Assembly (NCBI GenBank): GCA_018907035.1
Contig: JACCIC010000098.1
Coordinates: forward strand, 818,501 to 882,500
Source: Sycobia sp. Sy_11
Lineage: Eukaryota; Arthropoda; Insecta; Hymenoptera; Epichrysomallidae
Direction: 5' to 3'
Length of the DNA: 64,000 bases
The notes under the pieces are model-generated. The model had not been told where the DNA came from, made no database searches, and saw nothing but the letters and a program-made list of their open reading frames with translations. A program made the position numbers and the translations under genes. Below, piece after piece: positions 12,465 through 23,737 of this stretch (within the stretch, counting starts at the first letter, position 1; every line of letters starts with the position of its first letter).

Positions 12465-12547
12465 CATATGATGGCGGAACGTCACTTTCGAGTGGCTGGT
12501 TAATTGGCAGATATGCGATATGTTCTTGCATTAAAACTGATTGACGT
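12465..12547 (-). CDS. candidate internal exon (c) of an unidentified minus-strand gene
   Basis: Bounded on the minus strand by CATTAG above 12547 and a consensus donor GTAAGT at 12464-12459. In the frame set by the exon at 14861-14971 it reads RRQSVLMQEHIAYLPINQ and then a short tail ending VPPSYG. The PPSY motif resembles PPxY binding motifs for WW domains, as found in cytoplasmic tails. It leaves one base, which fits the microexon candidate at 8678-8697. An alternative is a first coding exon starting at the ATG at 12531. Product not recognised. Confidence 0.4.
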
Positions 12548-14860
12548 CTAATGACTTCAGGTCACTCGCTTTACAGGTACGTCGATATCAAAATATCTTC
12601 CTCGGTTGAGTATTTTGCGACGAATTCTTCACGATCACCATTTACCAAAATTTAAATTCAGCAACTCGACTCCCTAAAAACTGCTCGTTTCCAAATTGCG
12701 CGGCTTCAAGGTTTCAATAATAAATTATATCCGCTGGTTAAATGAATTATCTTTGCGAATTTTACCATTTGTTCGTCAGATCTGCCCTTTAATTAGCTAT
12801 ATTCGTCTATAAAATATGGCCTAAATGTCAGGATGAATTTGTAATAGAACGCAAGTCTCTGGTTAAAATTTTTATTTTGAAATTGTAGAATACAGACACT
12901 CGCACGCGTTAATAAATAGTGCATTTAGTTAAAATATTGAAAAACATAACAGGCACAGATGAATTATCTTAATATAGGTTAGTTAAACTTTTTATAAATG
13001 TATGTACAATTCTTAGTGGCGAGGTGCCGGTCACTGCAATACTTTTACAAAGTATTTTTGCAAAAGAGGCTAAAAAACTCGAGATAATCCTAATCTCTAT
13101 TACATACTAATTTGTCACGTTCAGCTTATATTATCTGAATGTTTGTATGTATGTGTCATGTTCCATTATCTTCTTGAGGAGAGCTCGTTTGTGTATTTAT
13201 GCAGGCAATCATGACATCTATGCCTTTGCAATAGATGGTCGAATAAAAATTTGTATATTCATATCCTAAGAAATCCGGACAACGATCAACATCCTGATTT
13301 TAGCTTCAAAATTTCTAACATTTCCTAATTTTTAGCATTGTTTTTAACTCTACAAATAATAAAAAATATTATGACGAGACTATTTTTTATAAATCTTTAG
13401 TTCAGAATTATTACAAAAAACAAAAACATTCTTGTTACAGAATCAGTTCTTTATGAAAATCATTATTCAAAAAAAAATCTTCAACTACATTTTCAAGCTG
13501 AGCTTTATCCTTCTTTAGCAATGATTAGATAATGAGTTAATTTTCGTCTGTAATGTAAAATTTACTTTACAACCAACGAATTTTAAAAGTTTTAATTTTC
13601 GTTTTAATCTATTTATTTGATATTTCAAAAAAAGTTATTTATTATTATCTTTAAATTAATTTAAAGTTTCATTTCATTTTTGGTTGATAGCTTTTGATAC
13701 TCGGTAACTTCACGACGTATCATCTTAACGAATTTTTTCATATTAATTTATAAGCATGTAATAAGTCGTTATTGAAAAAATTCTAATAAAATTCAAATAT
13801 TTTATTGATGTATTTTTCGTACAGAAAATTTAATTTAAACTTTCAGGAACCTTGGACAAAACCGGAAGATAATGATTGGAAAACCGCAAGGGATGATGGA
13901 ATTTCGGCTATTTATCTAAAACATAACTTGACTTGCATTATCTTACTTGTTGTTATTATTTCATAAGTCATATTACTATATAGAAAGCGTTATTATTATT
14001 TGGTGAATAATAAATATTAAAACAAATCAATAAAAAAAATGTATTTTTCGGCAAATTTATCTTATGACAATACTCCATTCGGCATAATCCCACCCACTGT
14101 ACAAAGGTTATACTACTTAACTTCTAATATCAACAAACTGATCCTCAATGCAATCCTGCTGTAGGTGATTTGACTTCTAGGATACTTGTTCGTATTAGTG
14201 AATCTGTATATATTAGTATGTAATATTAATAGATAACGCCATGAAAATAAATAAATTAATATGTAATATTAAAAAAACTTTTTATTCTACAGTAAACTTA
14301 TTAAGGTTTACATAACATTTAATACTTGATTTATTTAGATTTTTTATCATATTACATAAAAAAGCTTTTAAAAAAACATTTTACGATTGAAACTATTTTC
14401 AAGCATTTCATTTTTCAAAGGTACTGAGGAACAGTAATTTTTAAATGACGAAAAAAGCGAAAAAAATAAATAATTTGAAGCTAGACAAAGTTATGATACT
14501 GCAAAAGGGCTCACGCATTTTCGTTCATACTTTAATCCAACTTCATCTATCAGTAGTATTTTGTACCAACTAGGCGCACAGAAACGTGCTTGTCGAAATT
14601 CTTATATTGGTCAATAAGCTATTTAATTTACAGCAAAGTCAAATGTATTTGGAAACCCGTAATAAGGACAAGTGCCCTATAGATGCCTTCGATTCATTTA
14701 CACAAACAAAGTAGAGTGCTCAACGGCTATGGAAGCTGTACAGTTTACATTGGTTTATATACTCTTCGTTTTCATTCATCTTACTAGCTAGATATACAAA
14801 ACTCAAGTGCGTAGGTATAGAGGATCGAATTTTTCTAACGAACTAACTTCAGCCTCTTAC
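12548..14860. other. AT-rich stretch, probably intron
   Basis: No gene named. A plus-strand stretch at 13847-13966 follows an AACTTTCAG acceptor and has 39 open codons, starting EPWTKPEDNDWKTARDDG. It runs opposite to the flanking exon candidates, so I leave it as an oddity. The rest is stop-rich. Confidence 0.45.
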
Positions 14861-14971
14861 CGCTCCCTATCCAATTGTGGACTATATTGTAGTCCAGGGG
14901 TGCTGCTCCACTGCTCCGCATTAGGATAGTATTTCTTGGGTATAGTATTAGTGCGAGGGTTGAAGAAATTG
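14861..14971 (-). CDS. candidate internal exon (b) of an unidentified minus-strand gene
   Basis: The best exon-like segment in the window. The minus strand has acceptor ATCCTTTTCAAAG above 14971 and donor GTAAGA at 14860-14855. The 36 whole codons read as ordinary protein, including NTIPKKYYPNAEQWSSTPGL and QYSPQLDRE. It begins with one base that completes the AG left by the exon at 15946-15993, and ends with CG that fits the first base of 12465-12547. An alternative acceptor at 14986 would add 14 bases in frame. I do not recognise the product. Confidence 0.45.
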
Positions 14972-15945
14972 CTTTGAAAAGGATACTTAAGTAGTACAAA
15001 ATTCACCAATCGTCGAACTTTAACGAAACGAATTAAAAAAAAGGAATTATGCACTATTTCAAACATATGGGGTTCCTAATTTGGCAACTACCAAAGTACT
15101 CTTATGCAGATTGCAAATGGTTTAACTAATTTCAGAATTATATCACTCTTCAAGTCTGAAAGCAAGTTGAAATTCACAAGAAAGAAAAAAAAATAAAAAA
15201 ATGAAAATTATCTATTGAAAATTTCATTCAATGTGAAAATTTTTATAATCTTTTAACAATTGACATCCCTGTAGTATGATTTGAGCTTTCGCGCATTGCT
15301 TGTTAACTGATTTTATAATACTGTAATCAGTAAAACTTGTTTTAAATAACCGCTTAAATAATTTTTAGCAGGTGGGCCTCTTTTGAACGGATGCCCGAGA
15401 GTTTTTTAAATGGTTATAGCATTCGTATCTTTAATACTCCTTTAAGGAGATGTACCGCCCTTAAATTATAAAATGAAAAAAGCATTTGAAATGTGTGAAA
15501 AATATTATATATGAAAATGATTTTTTTTAGAATAATTAGTCATTATTAGCTATAATTTAAGAAATTAAAAGACGTATTTAATTCCACCTGATTTGAAGCT
15601 ATAATATCGAAAATACATACAAAATCTAATTTCACTGACGGAAAGAATCAAAGGAAACCGATGGATTCAAAAGCTCATACGGGAGAATGTTGTTGTTAAA
15701 TACATTCGTTATACATACTATGAACAGATGAAATTCCATTTGAACATTTAGAAAAGAGTTTGTGGCAAACTGTATAGAAGCTCAGTATTATAATCGGTTT
15801 TAATTGCATTATTAATTTCCATATCTTCTGTCCATGATATGTTTTGCATTGGTTGTACCAAAAATATTTTCATTTAATTGTGCATGATTTCTTTTTGAGG
15901 ATTATACATTTATTCCAGAGTCGTTTAAATTTGAGCAGTTTCTAC

Positions 15946-15993
15946 CTAGGTGCCCCTTCTAATTTACAAATGAAGGATCGAAGTATATCAGTG
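15946..15993 (-). CDS. candidate internal exon (a) of an unidentified minus-strand gene
   Basis: The minus strand has an excellent acceptor (ATATTTTTTTTGCAAG) above 15993 and a donor GTAGAA at 15945-15940. Fifteen codons read TDILRSFICKLEGAP and leave AG, which joins in phase to 14861-14971. Upstream exons, if any, would lie beyond the Penelope and TTAA elements at 16.4-19.5 kb; I could not find a convincing one. Short, so support is mainly the splice signals and phase. Confidence 0.3.
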
Positions 15994-16432
15994 CTTGCAA
16001 AAAAAATATAACCGTGTTGTTCCTAATTAATTTTGAAAATTTCAGGGACTTTATTGACGTCATCATTCTTAATGAATGTCTTCTGAAACTAATTACGTAT
16101 ACGAAACCTTCTTTGATTATTGTTCCCTTTAAACATGAAATTTTCGATGTTATTTTAATGTTCAGTTATTTTAATACATTTTCAAATGCGTATTAGGTAC
16201 TTCAGAGGCACCTTGGAGAAAATGACTTTTTAAAATGCGAACCAATAATAATTTAATTGTACTTTTGTCGACTGCTTATATACAAATTAATAAATATTTT
16301 TTTTCATTGGTTTTACACTCCAATCAAATCAATCGAAAACAATACGTAACAATATCAATACATATCTACATTAACATTAATACATCAATACACAAAAATA
16401 ATAAAATTAAAATAAAATTAAAATTATAATCA
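15994..16432. other. AT-rich stretch without recognised gene
   Basis: Sixty-codon frames on the plus strand are low-complexity Asn/Ile-rich and match nothing known to me. Confidence 0.5.
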
Positions 16433-17345
16433 CAGTCAGACTGTTCTTGTTTACAGTCACCCCCGTAGACTCATCTGAAAATAAAATATTAGGTGAAAAA
16501 ATTTTTTGTTAGTAAACTACAGTCTGACTGTCCCCAACACCCTTACCTAATTGAAGATCCAGTCCAACGTTTTTTCACTCGCTACGGCTCCTCATCAGGG
16601 TCTAAACTAAACCTTATTTTCTAATCTATATATACCTTATCCCCACTATCAAATTTAGTAAATTAAATCTAAATTTCCCCTCTACACAAATTATTCAAAA
16701 CCAATCAATTTAATAAGGAATGATAAACATTGTCCAATTTATTAGACTCTAACATTAAATTCACATTATTCTGATTCCTGGAAATGTGAATACTTTCAAA
16801 ACTCTCCCTTTTATACTTATTATTAAAAACCATGTTCCCAAATATCCACATTCACAAAATCAAAAGAATGTAAAAACTTTAAACAATGCTTCTTTAAACC
16901 GGAAGTAATATGTGAGCTACGCAAACTATATTTATGTTCATAAATTCTCTTTTTTAAATATCTACCTGTTTGTCCAAAATAGTATGTATTACAATCCATA
17001 CAATTAATTTTGTAAACAACTCCTGATTTTAAACATAAATCATCCTTATCTTTGCAATTATTAAACAACCCACTCAAATTATTGCTATTTTTAAAGAAAA
17101 TTTGAATGTTATATTTCCGAAATTCTATTAATTCTTTCAGATAATCCTCTAACATATGGTAAGACAATAATTTTGCCTCTGTTAACATCAACTCCTGCAT
17201 TATGTCTATTTTCGGTATGATAAATGTCAAACAAGCTCTCAGCAATTCAGCTATTAATAAATTCAATTGGATAACCATTATTAATGAAAGTTTCTCTTAC
17301 TATCTGTAAATTATTTTGTCTAAAATCTTTATGTGATAATTTTAT
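16433..17345 (-). mobile_element. Penelope-like retroelement, 3' part
   Basis: A 5'-truncated Penelope-like element on the minus strand. In element order it has the end of the RT thumb (around 17345-17280, NNLQIVRETFI), the linker and GIY-YIG endonuclease domain (17278-16823), the GC-rich block at 16600-16563, and an end with two boxes: a partial one at 16532-16511 and a complete one at 16480-16433 in the opposite orientation. Penelope elements are retroelements whose RT is fused to a GIY-YIG nuclease. The same 3' architecture recurs at 28.9-30.2 kb. Confidence 0.85.
16823..17278 (-). pseudogene. Penelope GIY-YIG endonuclease domain
   Basis: Open frame of 151 residues. The GIY-YIG core is at residues 86-118: SGVVYKINCMDC, then YYFGQTGRYLKKRIYEHK, with the Tyr of the first block, the YFG in place of YIG, and the catalytic-type Arg in KKR. 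The paired cysteines CMDC match the Cys motif usual in Penelope proteins. The domain nicks DNA to prime reverse transcription. The start shown is not a real one: the upstream RT continues in a different frame, so there is a frameshift near 17270, and the RT palm is absent. Confidence 0.88.
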
Positions 17346-17583
17346 TGCTCGATAATTCATACGTATTTGTGATTTCTGACACTAGTTTTTTGAAAGTTAA
17401 ATATATGAAAACTCTGTTATTCGAGATTTTAAAAGCGTTAATTACATTTTTTGTTCAACTATGTCACCGACCGCACAAGCATAATCTGTTAATGTTCGAT
17501 CGTTGGCGCAGTCGAGGCACATTGGTTACGTTTGACTTTGATACTCGTAATATCTGCATAACTTTTTTTGGTTGTTGGCTTAA

Positions 17584-19485
17584 GGGGGGGGGGGTAAGGT
17601 ATTTAAACTTTTTTTGGCCATTTTTCTAAATGAATGCTTTATATTTCAAGAATATTGTGTCGAAATTTCAAGTTAATCGGAGCAAAATTGACAAAGTTGT
17701 GAGTATTTGAACATTACTTGGAGAGCGATAGTTTTGATTTATAAATCCTACATTCATTTCTTATTGAAAGCATCTTTTTGGGTATTTCTTGTATATTTGA
17801 GCCATACAGCCAGTACATACGTATATCAGCTAGTCTAAAAGTTTGACTTTTATACTGGTAAGATATTTGATATTTTTGTAAAAAGTATTTACTGCCATGA
17901 TTGTAAGACTTGGGAAAATAAACTGAATTCTACCGAATACGAAGCGTGGTATGAAGAACATGTGAATAGCGGGAATTGCAGAGCCAACTATGTCGGCCCT
18001 CTGGCAACATGGAGGTATCAGCTATAATCCAAATGTTCAAAAGATTGTTACAAAATTTTGGGGTGAAATTTCGTAACTACATCGGAGACGGTGACTCGAA
18101 GACATACAGCGGCGTTGTTAATGCAAAATCTTATGGTGAATGTTTTACCATAAATAAAAAGAGTACATCGGGCATGTATAAAAGAGAATGGGGGCACGTC
18201 TGCATGAATTAGTAAAAAAAGCGTAGTTGATACAAAAACCAAGACAGGAAAAGTCGTAAAAAGAAAAAGCCTTTCTGGCAAAGGGAAGCTTAATGCTAAA
18301 ATGATAGATAAATTGACGGTTTACTATGGAATGGCTATTCAACGCAATCACGATTCAATTGATAAGATGAAAAATGCAATTTACTATTATACTACTTATT
18401 ATCACTACAGCTCCACTGACGAAAACCCATAGCACAACACGCCTAACTGGCTTAGACTCTTGGTGCGAATGGCAGAAAGCTGCAGCTTCAGATGCTCTAA
18501 ACTCTTTTAAGCACAGCAATACAACACTTCCTACTGAAGTTTTTAGAGCTATTGGACCCGTTTCTGGGGACTTTAATAAAGACGAACTCTTGCAGCGATG
18601 TCTTGGAGGTTTCGTGCAAAATAATTATGAGAGTTTCAATCAGCTAATCTGGAAAATCTCTCCAAAGTGAGTGGTACCTCTACAATTGTTGAAATTGTAG
18701 CTAATGTAGCTGCGTGTACTTTCAATGAAGGTTCTTTTGCTATATTAGCCGTTATGAAAAAGATGCAAATCAGTACAGGGTCAAGTTCCCACGAATGTTG
18801 ACGAGTTGCGAATAAATAGAGCAAAGGAACAAGCGTCACACGACAGTAAAGAAGGAAGAGTTTTACGTGGACAAATACAAAAAGATGCTTTAGACCATGT
18901 AGATGAAAGCGTTTTGCTACATGAACCTGGTATTGACGATTCTAGATTAACCTGAAAATTGCCATTTTTGAAGTCGGTGTACACCATCACACAAAATCTA
19001 CTGAACCGATCGATTTGAAATTTTGCACAGTACATCTTTACATAATTTATCAGGTAACGCTGTCGAGTTCTTTGTTTATTTTGATTAATTCTTAATTTTA
19101 CAGTAACAAATAACCCGATTGTTTATAGCAAAAATCGGATTTTGGCTTCTTAGGGCTACCAAAAATTCTAAAATTAAAAAAAAACTCGACAGCGTCACCT
19201 GAGAAAACATCTCCTTTGAAGAATGTACTTTGGTTTTTGCGATTCCGATGATTCTGTGGTGCGTAATCGTGTACACCGCAAAACAACTTTTTCTCGAGGA
19301 GCCTCCGGAGATTCACTGTCATTCGCTTAATTTTCAATATTTTTCAATGAAAATTTAGGAAAATATTGTTCAAATGGTACATTATTATATGTAAATTGAT
19401 TGGGTAATCCGGCTGTATCTGTGTCGCGAAAAAAAATTCTTAAAAACATGCCTGTTTTATACCGAATGAACCTTACCCCCCCCCC
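17584..19485 (+). mobile_element. TTAA-flanked DNA transposon with G-run termini (Kolobok-like)
   Basis: The left end is a run of 11 G followed by TAAGGT; the right end is its reverse complement, ACCTTA followed by 10 C. TTAA sits directly outside both ends (17580-17583 and 19486-19489), a target signature of Kolobok and piggyBac type elements. The 1.9-kb interior encodes a broken transposase of the Mutator-like transposase domain type. Assignment to Kolobok is an inference from TTAA and protein type; ends and target site are read directly. Confidence 0.8.
17890..18957 (+). pseudogene. Mutator-like transposase domain protein, broken
   Basis: Fragments in different frames, in family order. 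CKTWENKLNSTEYEAWYEEH is at about 17905. Then 17976-18212 holds NYIGDGDSKTYSGVV, with the two acidic residues of GDGD likely catalytic. GKGKLNAKMIDKLTVYYGMA is at about 18280. Then 18374-18670 holds GLDSWCEWQKA and QNNYESFNQLIWKISPK, whose Glu likely completes the DDE set. The tail (RINRAKEQASHDSKEGR) reaches TGA near 18955. It belongs to the protein family with GDGD and QNxNESxN blocks that is widespread in arthropod genomes. At least four frame changes or stops; the N-terminal half is absent. Confidence 0.82.
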
Positions 19486-19489
19486 TTAA

Positions 19490-20186
19490 TTATGAATGTC
19501 GGAATATCGATGCTCGCTTTGGCTTCATTTACAGTAGTCATGATAATTTACCGTGAGTAGATCGGTGTAGGACTAAGCTCCCTTCTCAGTAGCGAACGCT
19601 AAGACGTAGAGTTGTTGATAAACAAGTCTGTACACAACGGTGTCTGGACAAAAGCTGAAATTGGAATTCGCTAAATTTTTTAGCAAGTTTAATGGCACAT
19701 ATATCAAAGGAAAAAAATTATGAGCCTTCGTGCATTTTTGCGATCTAGGTTAGGTCTTAACCTGTAACTAGTGTTCAGATGTTAACTGGGTAAACAGCCG
19801 TTGCAACAATATTTTTAATGCCGTGTTAATAAATTAACTGTCAATCCGTTTTTAAGCAGTAGTTTTTTTATTCTGTGAACTACTCTACGAATACAATATT
19901 AAGTATGTTTCATTATCTGATATTTCTATGTAAATATTTTCTTCTGTCGAAACTGCAATAACACCAATGAAAAAAAAATTTTAATCTTTTGAATTATTTC
20001 TAAACATTATAAAATTTCCTCAATATTTTGATGAATTTCCAGTTATTCTAAGTGAGGATTGTCGAGTATAGGGAGGAGGGTTGACAATGATCACCGCATC
20101 AGTTTCATGGTCTTATTTTTTTATTAGGCTTAGCTAAAACGCCCAAAGATTGTGAAAGTCTCTGCTTTGAACATCGATATATACAG
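19490..20186. other. AT-rich stretch without recognised gene
   Basis: Nothing nameable on either strand. Confidence 0.5.
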
Positions 20187-20314
20187 CTACATTATACATC
20201 ATATCCAATTATCAAGAAATGAGGCTATTTGGGTTTTCGTCTGCTCCACCCCCCAAATCCAGACCAGTAGATGCATCATCACCGCGGTTTTATCCGTGTA
20301 TCACGTATTTATGA
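20187..20314 (+). CDS. possible exon, unidentified
   Basis: After an acceptor-like ATATATACAG the plus strand has 41 codons and then TGA. The middle (SSAPPPKSRPVDASSPRFYP) has Pro/Ser/Arg-rich content unlike the AT background. Two other plus frames are also open here (one of 118 codons at 20152-20508), so the frame is uncertain. No family recognised. Confidence 0.18.
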
Positions 20315-20831
20315 TACATCCTCCTTCATTAGTGTACGTAATATTCAAAGGAGCGAGGCGCGGGTTCAGGAATGCCCGCGCGCATTATGTATACGTAAGA
20401 AAAGGAGTGAAAAGCCCCGAAATGGGCGGAAAAAGCGAAAACTCCACCGAAGTTGCGATACGACGGCACGATTGGTTTGTCTTTATAATGTCAACAAAAC
20501 GTCGGTAAAAATTTTCGCGAGATATCCTTCCCTATGTATAATGTATATATATATATAGTAAGATGCTGAATGGCGCGCTTTACTTTCTGATTATTAAAGG
20601 ATCGAGGGAGAAAGGAATAAGGAGAGAGTATGATTTAAAAATTATTAAAAATTATCAAAGCCAACGATGAAAAGTCCAATATACAATCCACAACAAGTAA
20701 AGAAGTATGCCTAGTGAAAAGTTTAAAACGTTCTTTTTATTAATAATAGAATATTCGCTGCATAAGAAGTGTATATAACGGATATAATAACACTATTATT
20801 GATTCTTTAATTCTAAAAATACATTTTTTTT

Positions 20832-21004
20832 ACGTTATTTAACGTCGCTCTATTTATGCTTCCAAATCCCTACGATATATCTGTACACAAAGCACATGTA
20901 AATTATTACAGCGGTGCTTGTGTCAATCGGCTGAGACCGGGATTTGAACTCGGATCACCAAGTTACTAGTCCTTCGCTCTAGCGATCTAGCCATCGTAGG
21001 CCCC
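20832..21004 (-). repeat. SINE-like repeat with tRNA-derived head
   Basis: The minus strand from 21004 begins with a tRNA-like segment. A TGGCTAGATCGCTAGAGC block resembles the pol III A box and D arm. GAGTTCAAATCCCGG gives a seven-base T-loop (TTCAAAT) with a near-complete stem and B-box likeness. The expected acceptor stem does not pair and the anticodon arm is poor, so it is not a working tRNA gene. The body ends at 20867-20832 with a 36-bp block found also at 49.96 and 55.85 kb, followed by an A-rich run. Head plus body of about 170 bp fits a SINE. Confidence 0.6.
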
Positions 21005-21611
21005 CTAAAAATATATAGTAAACTTTTACAAAAACATTTTTACGCAGCGCCAACAATAATTAACGATCGACACTCTCTAATCAATGGTGTACCAAGTATA
21101 GGCAATACAATCGACAATTCTTTAAAGGAATTCCATATAACTGTTAATGTAAATAAGACTGACTTGAAAACTTTCCCTTTTAATAATAAAGAAAAAAAAT
21201 CGAAAAATTTAAAAAAATTAAAAATTAAAAATTAAACAATTTGAAAAAAGTGGTGTTTACAAAATATTGGACTAAGGGGTCATTGAATTGAAAACGGAAT
21301 TAATAAACATATCAAATAAATAAAATTGAATAGAACGTCGATAGGATTAGCGGAACATTGCATTATAAATATAAGCATAACATAAAACCAGATAAATTTC
21401 ATTTCAATTGTTACGCGACTGAAAAATAGGTATAAGATTGGATAAAATATAAATAATTAAAGTAAATGAGTCTTTGTTTAAGCGCAAATCATGCTACAAA
21501 CGATGTAACAATTTTTTGTTTTGTTTTCACCCTTATTATCAGTTCTAAAATTGTAATACTATTTATAATTTTATCCCTGTCATCCCCACCCTCTCTATTA
21601 CCTTATCTTCA

Positions 21612-21614
<3 letters not shown>

Positions 21615-21664
<50 letters not shown>
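21615..21664. repeat. (TA)n microsatellite
   Basis: Pure TA run of about 50 bp. Confidence 0.95.
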
Positions 21665-21668
<4 letters not shown>

Positions 21669-22148
21669 CATATACTTCTGCAAATTTATCTTTTCTCTCA
21701 TTTATTCTTTAACATTGAGAATGACGAAAAAATTGAAATAGCTGCCTGAAAATAAATAACTATTCGTTAAATTATATCGCAGCTCTATATTTTTTTATCA
21801 AGGACTTCTTGTACTATCTCAATTATTACGTTATTTTCAATATTAATTTAAAACGCAAATACAATCCTACAAAACAGCCTAAGATATCTTTAATGTATGA
21901 AATTCATAAAATGTTAAAATTAAAACATTGAAACAACAGTAAGTCAGTGTTATAAATATCACAGAATATCACAGACAAGTTTAGCAGCCCATTCAATAAT
22001 GGGGCTTAGCAAACAAATAAATACACTCACTTTAAAACGCATCCCATATAAATATATTCATACCTGAAAATTTCAAGAAAAAAAAAAACTGGTTTTTTTT
22101 TTGTGAAGAAATATTTCCATCGGTCTCGCAGTCCTATGAGAGACCGTC

Positions 22149-22151
<3 letters not shown>

Positions 22152-22185
<34 letters not shown>
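22152..22185. repeat. (GA)n microsatellite
   Basis: Perfect GA run of 34 bp. Confidence 0.95.
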
Positions 22186-22187
<2 letters not shown>

Positions 22188-23029
22188 CCGGTTAGCACGC
22201 AGCGCGATCCGACTGCCCCATCCACCCACTTATCCAACCTTTTCTTTCAACAAAACGCTTTATTCGCAGGAAATTGTTATACAAAAATACGGTGGATAAA
22301 AACATAACGAAACCAAAATACATAATAGTGCTTACAAACTGGAGATATAAGAATCACGCTTGTTGCAATTGTTTAATTTGTTTATTACGTTCATACAATT
22401 ATATTATGCAATTGTTGATCTAACAATATTTTTTACGTATTAATACGTCGCTAGAAAATTTCTTACACATAAAAAAAAACTAGGTATGCGAATATGATGT
22501 AAAAGAAGAAAAGAAAGGGTAGAAAAGAAAGATACTAAATAATGATACTTATTAGAATACAATTTATAAAGAGAGAATTCTGTATATTTAAATTTACACA
22601 TTATCTTTGTGTTTTTCGTAGCGTTTTCGTTTGTATATTTCCAACGCATATCGCTTGTGCATTGTAATATTTTTCATATTACAGTTACGTCTAGGGATGT
22701 GATACAAGCACAGGTCTACCGATATTGCTGACCATGCACTTATTTACGTCTAGAAGCTTAAAGTCGTTTACTGCGTCTCATCCGCTATTAGTCGATCTTA
22801 ACGACTTTTGCCGATTAAACTTTTTGTACCGACTTATCCAACCTTATCTCGTTTATTTGACCGATCGGCTCGCCCTCTGCCAATCGTTGCTTTTATCTCG
22901 GGGCGGTTTTGCTAGAAACGAGGATAGCCTAAGAGTTGAGGGTGGACGAGACGTAACGAAGTAGCATTTATTAGGTCTAAAAGTTGATTGTGTTCGAGGA
23001 GATCTGCTGCGAGAGAGGAGGGGGGGGAA

Positions 23030-23050
23030 GAGAGAGAGAGAGAGAGAGAG
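23030..23050. repeat. (AG)n microsatellite
   Basis: Short pure AG run preceded by a G-run; part of the GC-rich island. Confidence 0.9.
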
Positions 23051-23737
23051 CACGTAGCAGCAATCGAAAGACTAACCCCCACGGCGGCGCGACCATTTCG
23101 CGCAGCTGTCCCCATTTCTCGAATGATACCAGTGTACAAGGGGCTGAGCGTTATCCGCGACCGCATAGTACGCGTATAGTTTTTCAATTCCATAGGGGTG
23201 GGGGGACTATTTGTCTTGTACTATTTCATTATATGCATATATCAAAGAAACGCAACGAGGAAAATGGCAAAATAGAAGCTACTTACGTATAAGGGGGTGG
23301 GTGGGTAGGCGAGAAGTTGAGTATACGGAGAAAAAAGAAGAGTATACAATTTTATCCTGGTCGCGGCGACGACGACGACGACGACGACTGTTTAGAAATC
23401 TCGTTATCCCGTTTAAATTTCTGTAGCGAAACTTTCAATTCGCAAGGCCTGAATAATCCGTATTTGCTAAAGCTTACAATCTCGGTGGCATCCAGCCGAC
23501 AAATGAATATTTATTACACCCCATTGCTCTGTCGTTATATATACATACGTATGTTTATAGGAAAATCCAAATAGTTCCTTCGAAGTTACAGACGAAAAAA
23601 GCATTTTTTTTTTTTTTTTTTTGTTGGAAAGTTTGGAAAACTGCGAGGCGTAAATCTTTTACTGAAATTGCAACGATAAAGAACAAAAAAAAAAAAAAAC
23701 AAATCGCTATGTCGTAAGCTCCTGCTCTATCTTACTT

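Larger units (their letters stand above)
21005..22700. other. AT-rich stretch with microsatellites
   Basis: Holds (TA)n at 21.6 kb and (GA)n at 22.15 kb. No gene recognised. Confidence 0.55.

Noticed and set aside
13847..13966. Plus-strand exon starting EPWTKPEDNDWKTARDDG after AACTTTCAG
   Set aside because: It lies inside the putative intron of an opposite-strand gene, has no partner exon or recognised family, and 39 open codons can occur by chance.
20925..21004. Functional tRNA gene on the minus strand
   Set aside because: T-loop and box-like motifs are present, but the acceptor stem does not pair and the anticodon stem is poor; better explained as a SINE head.
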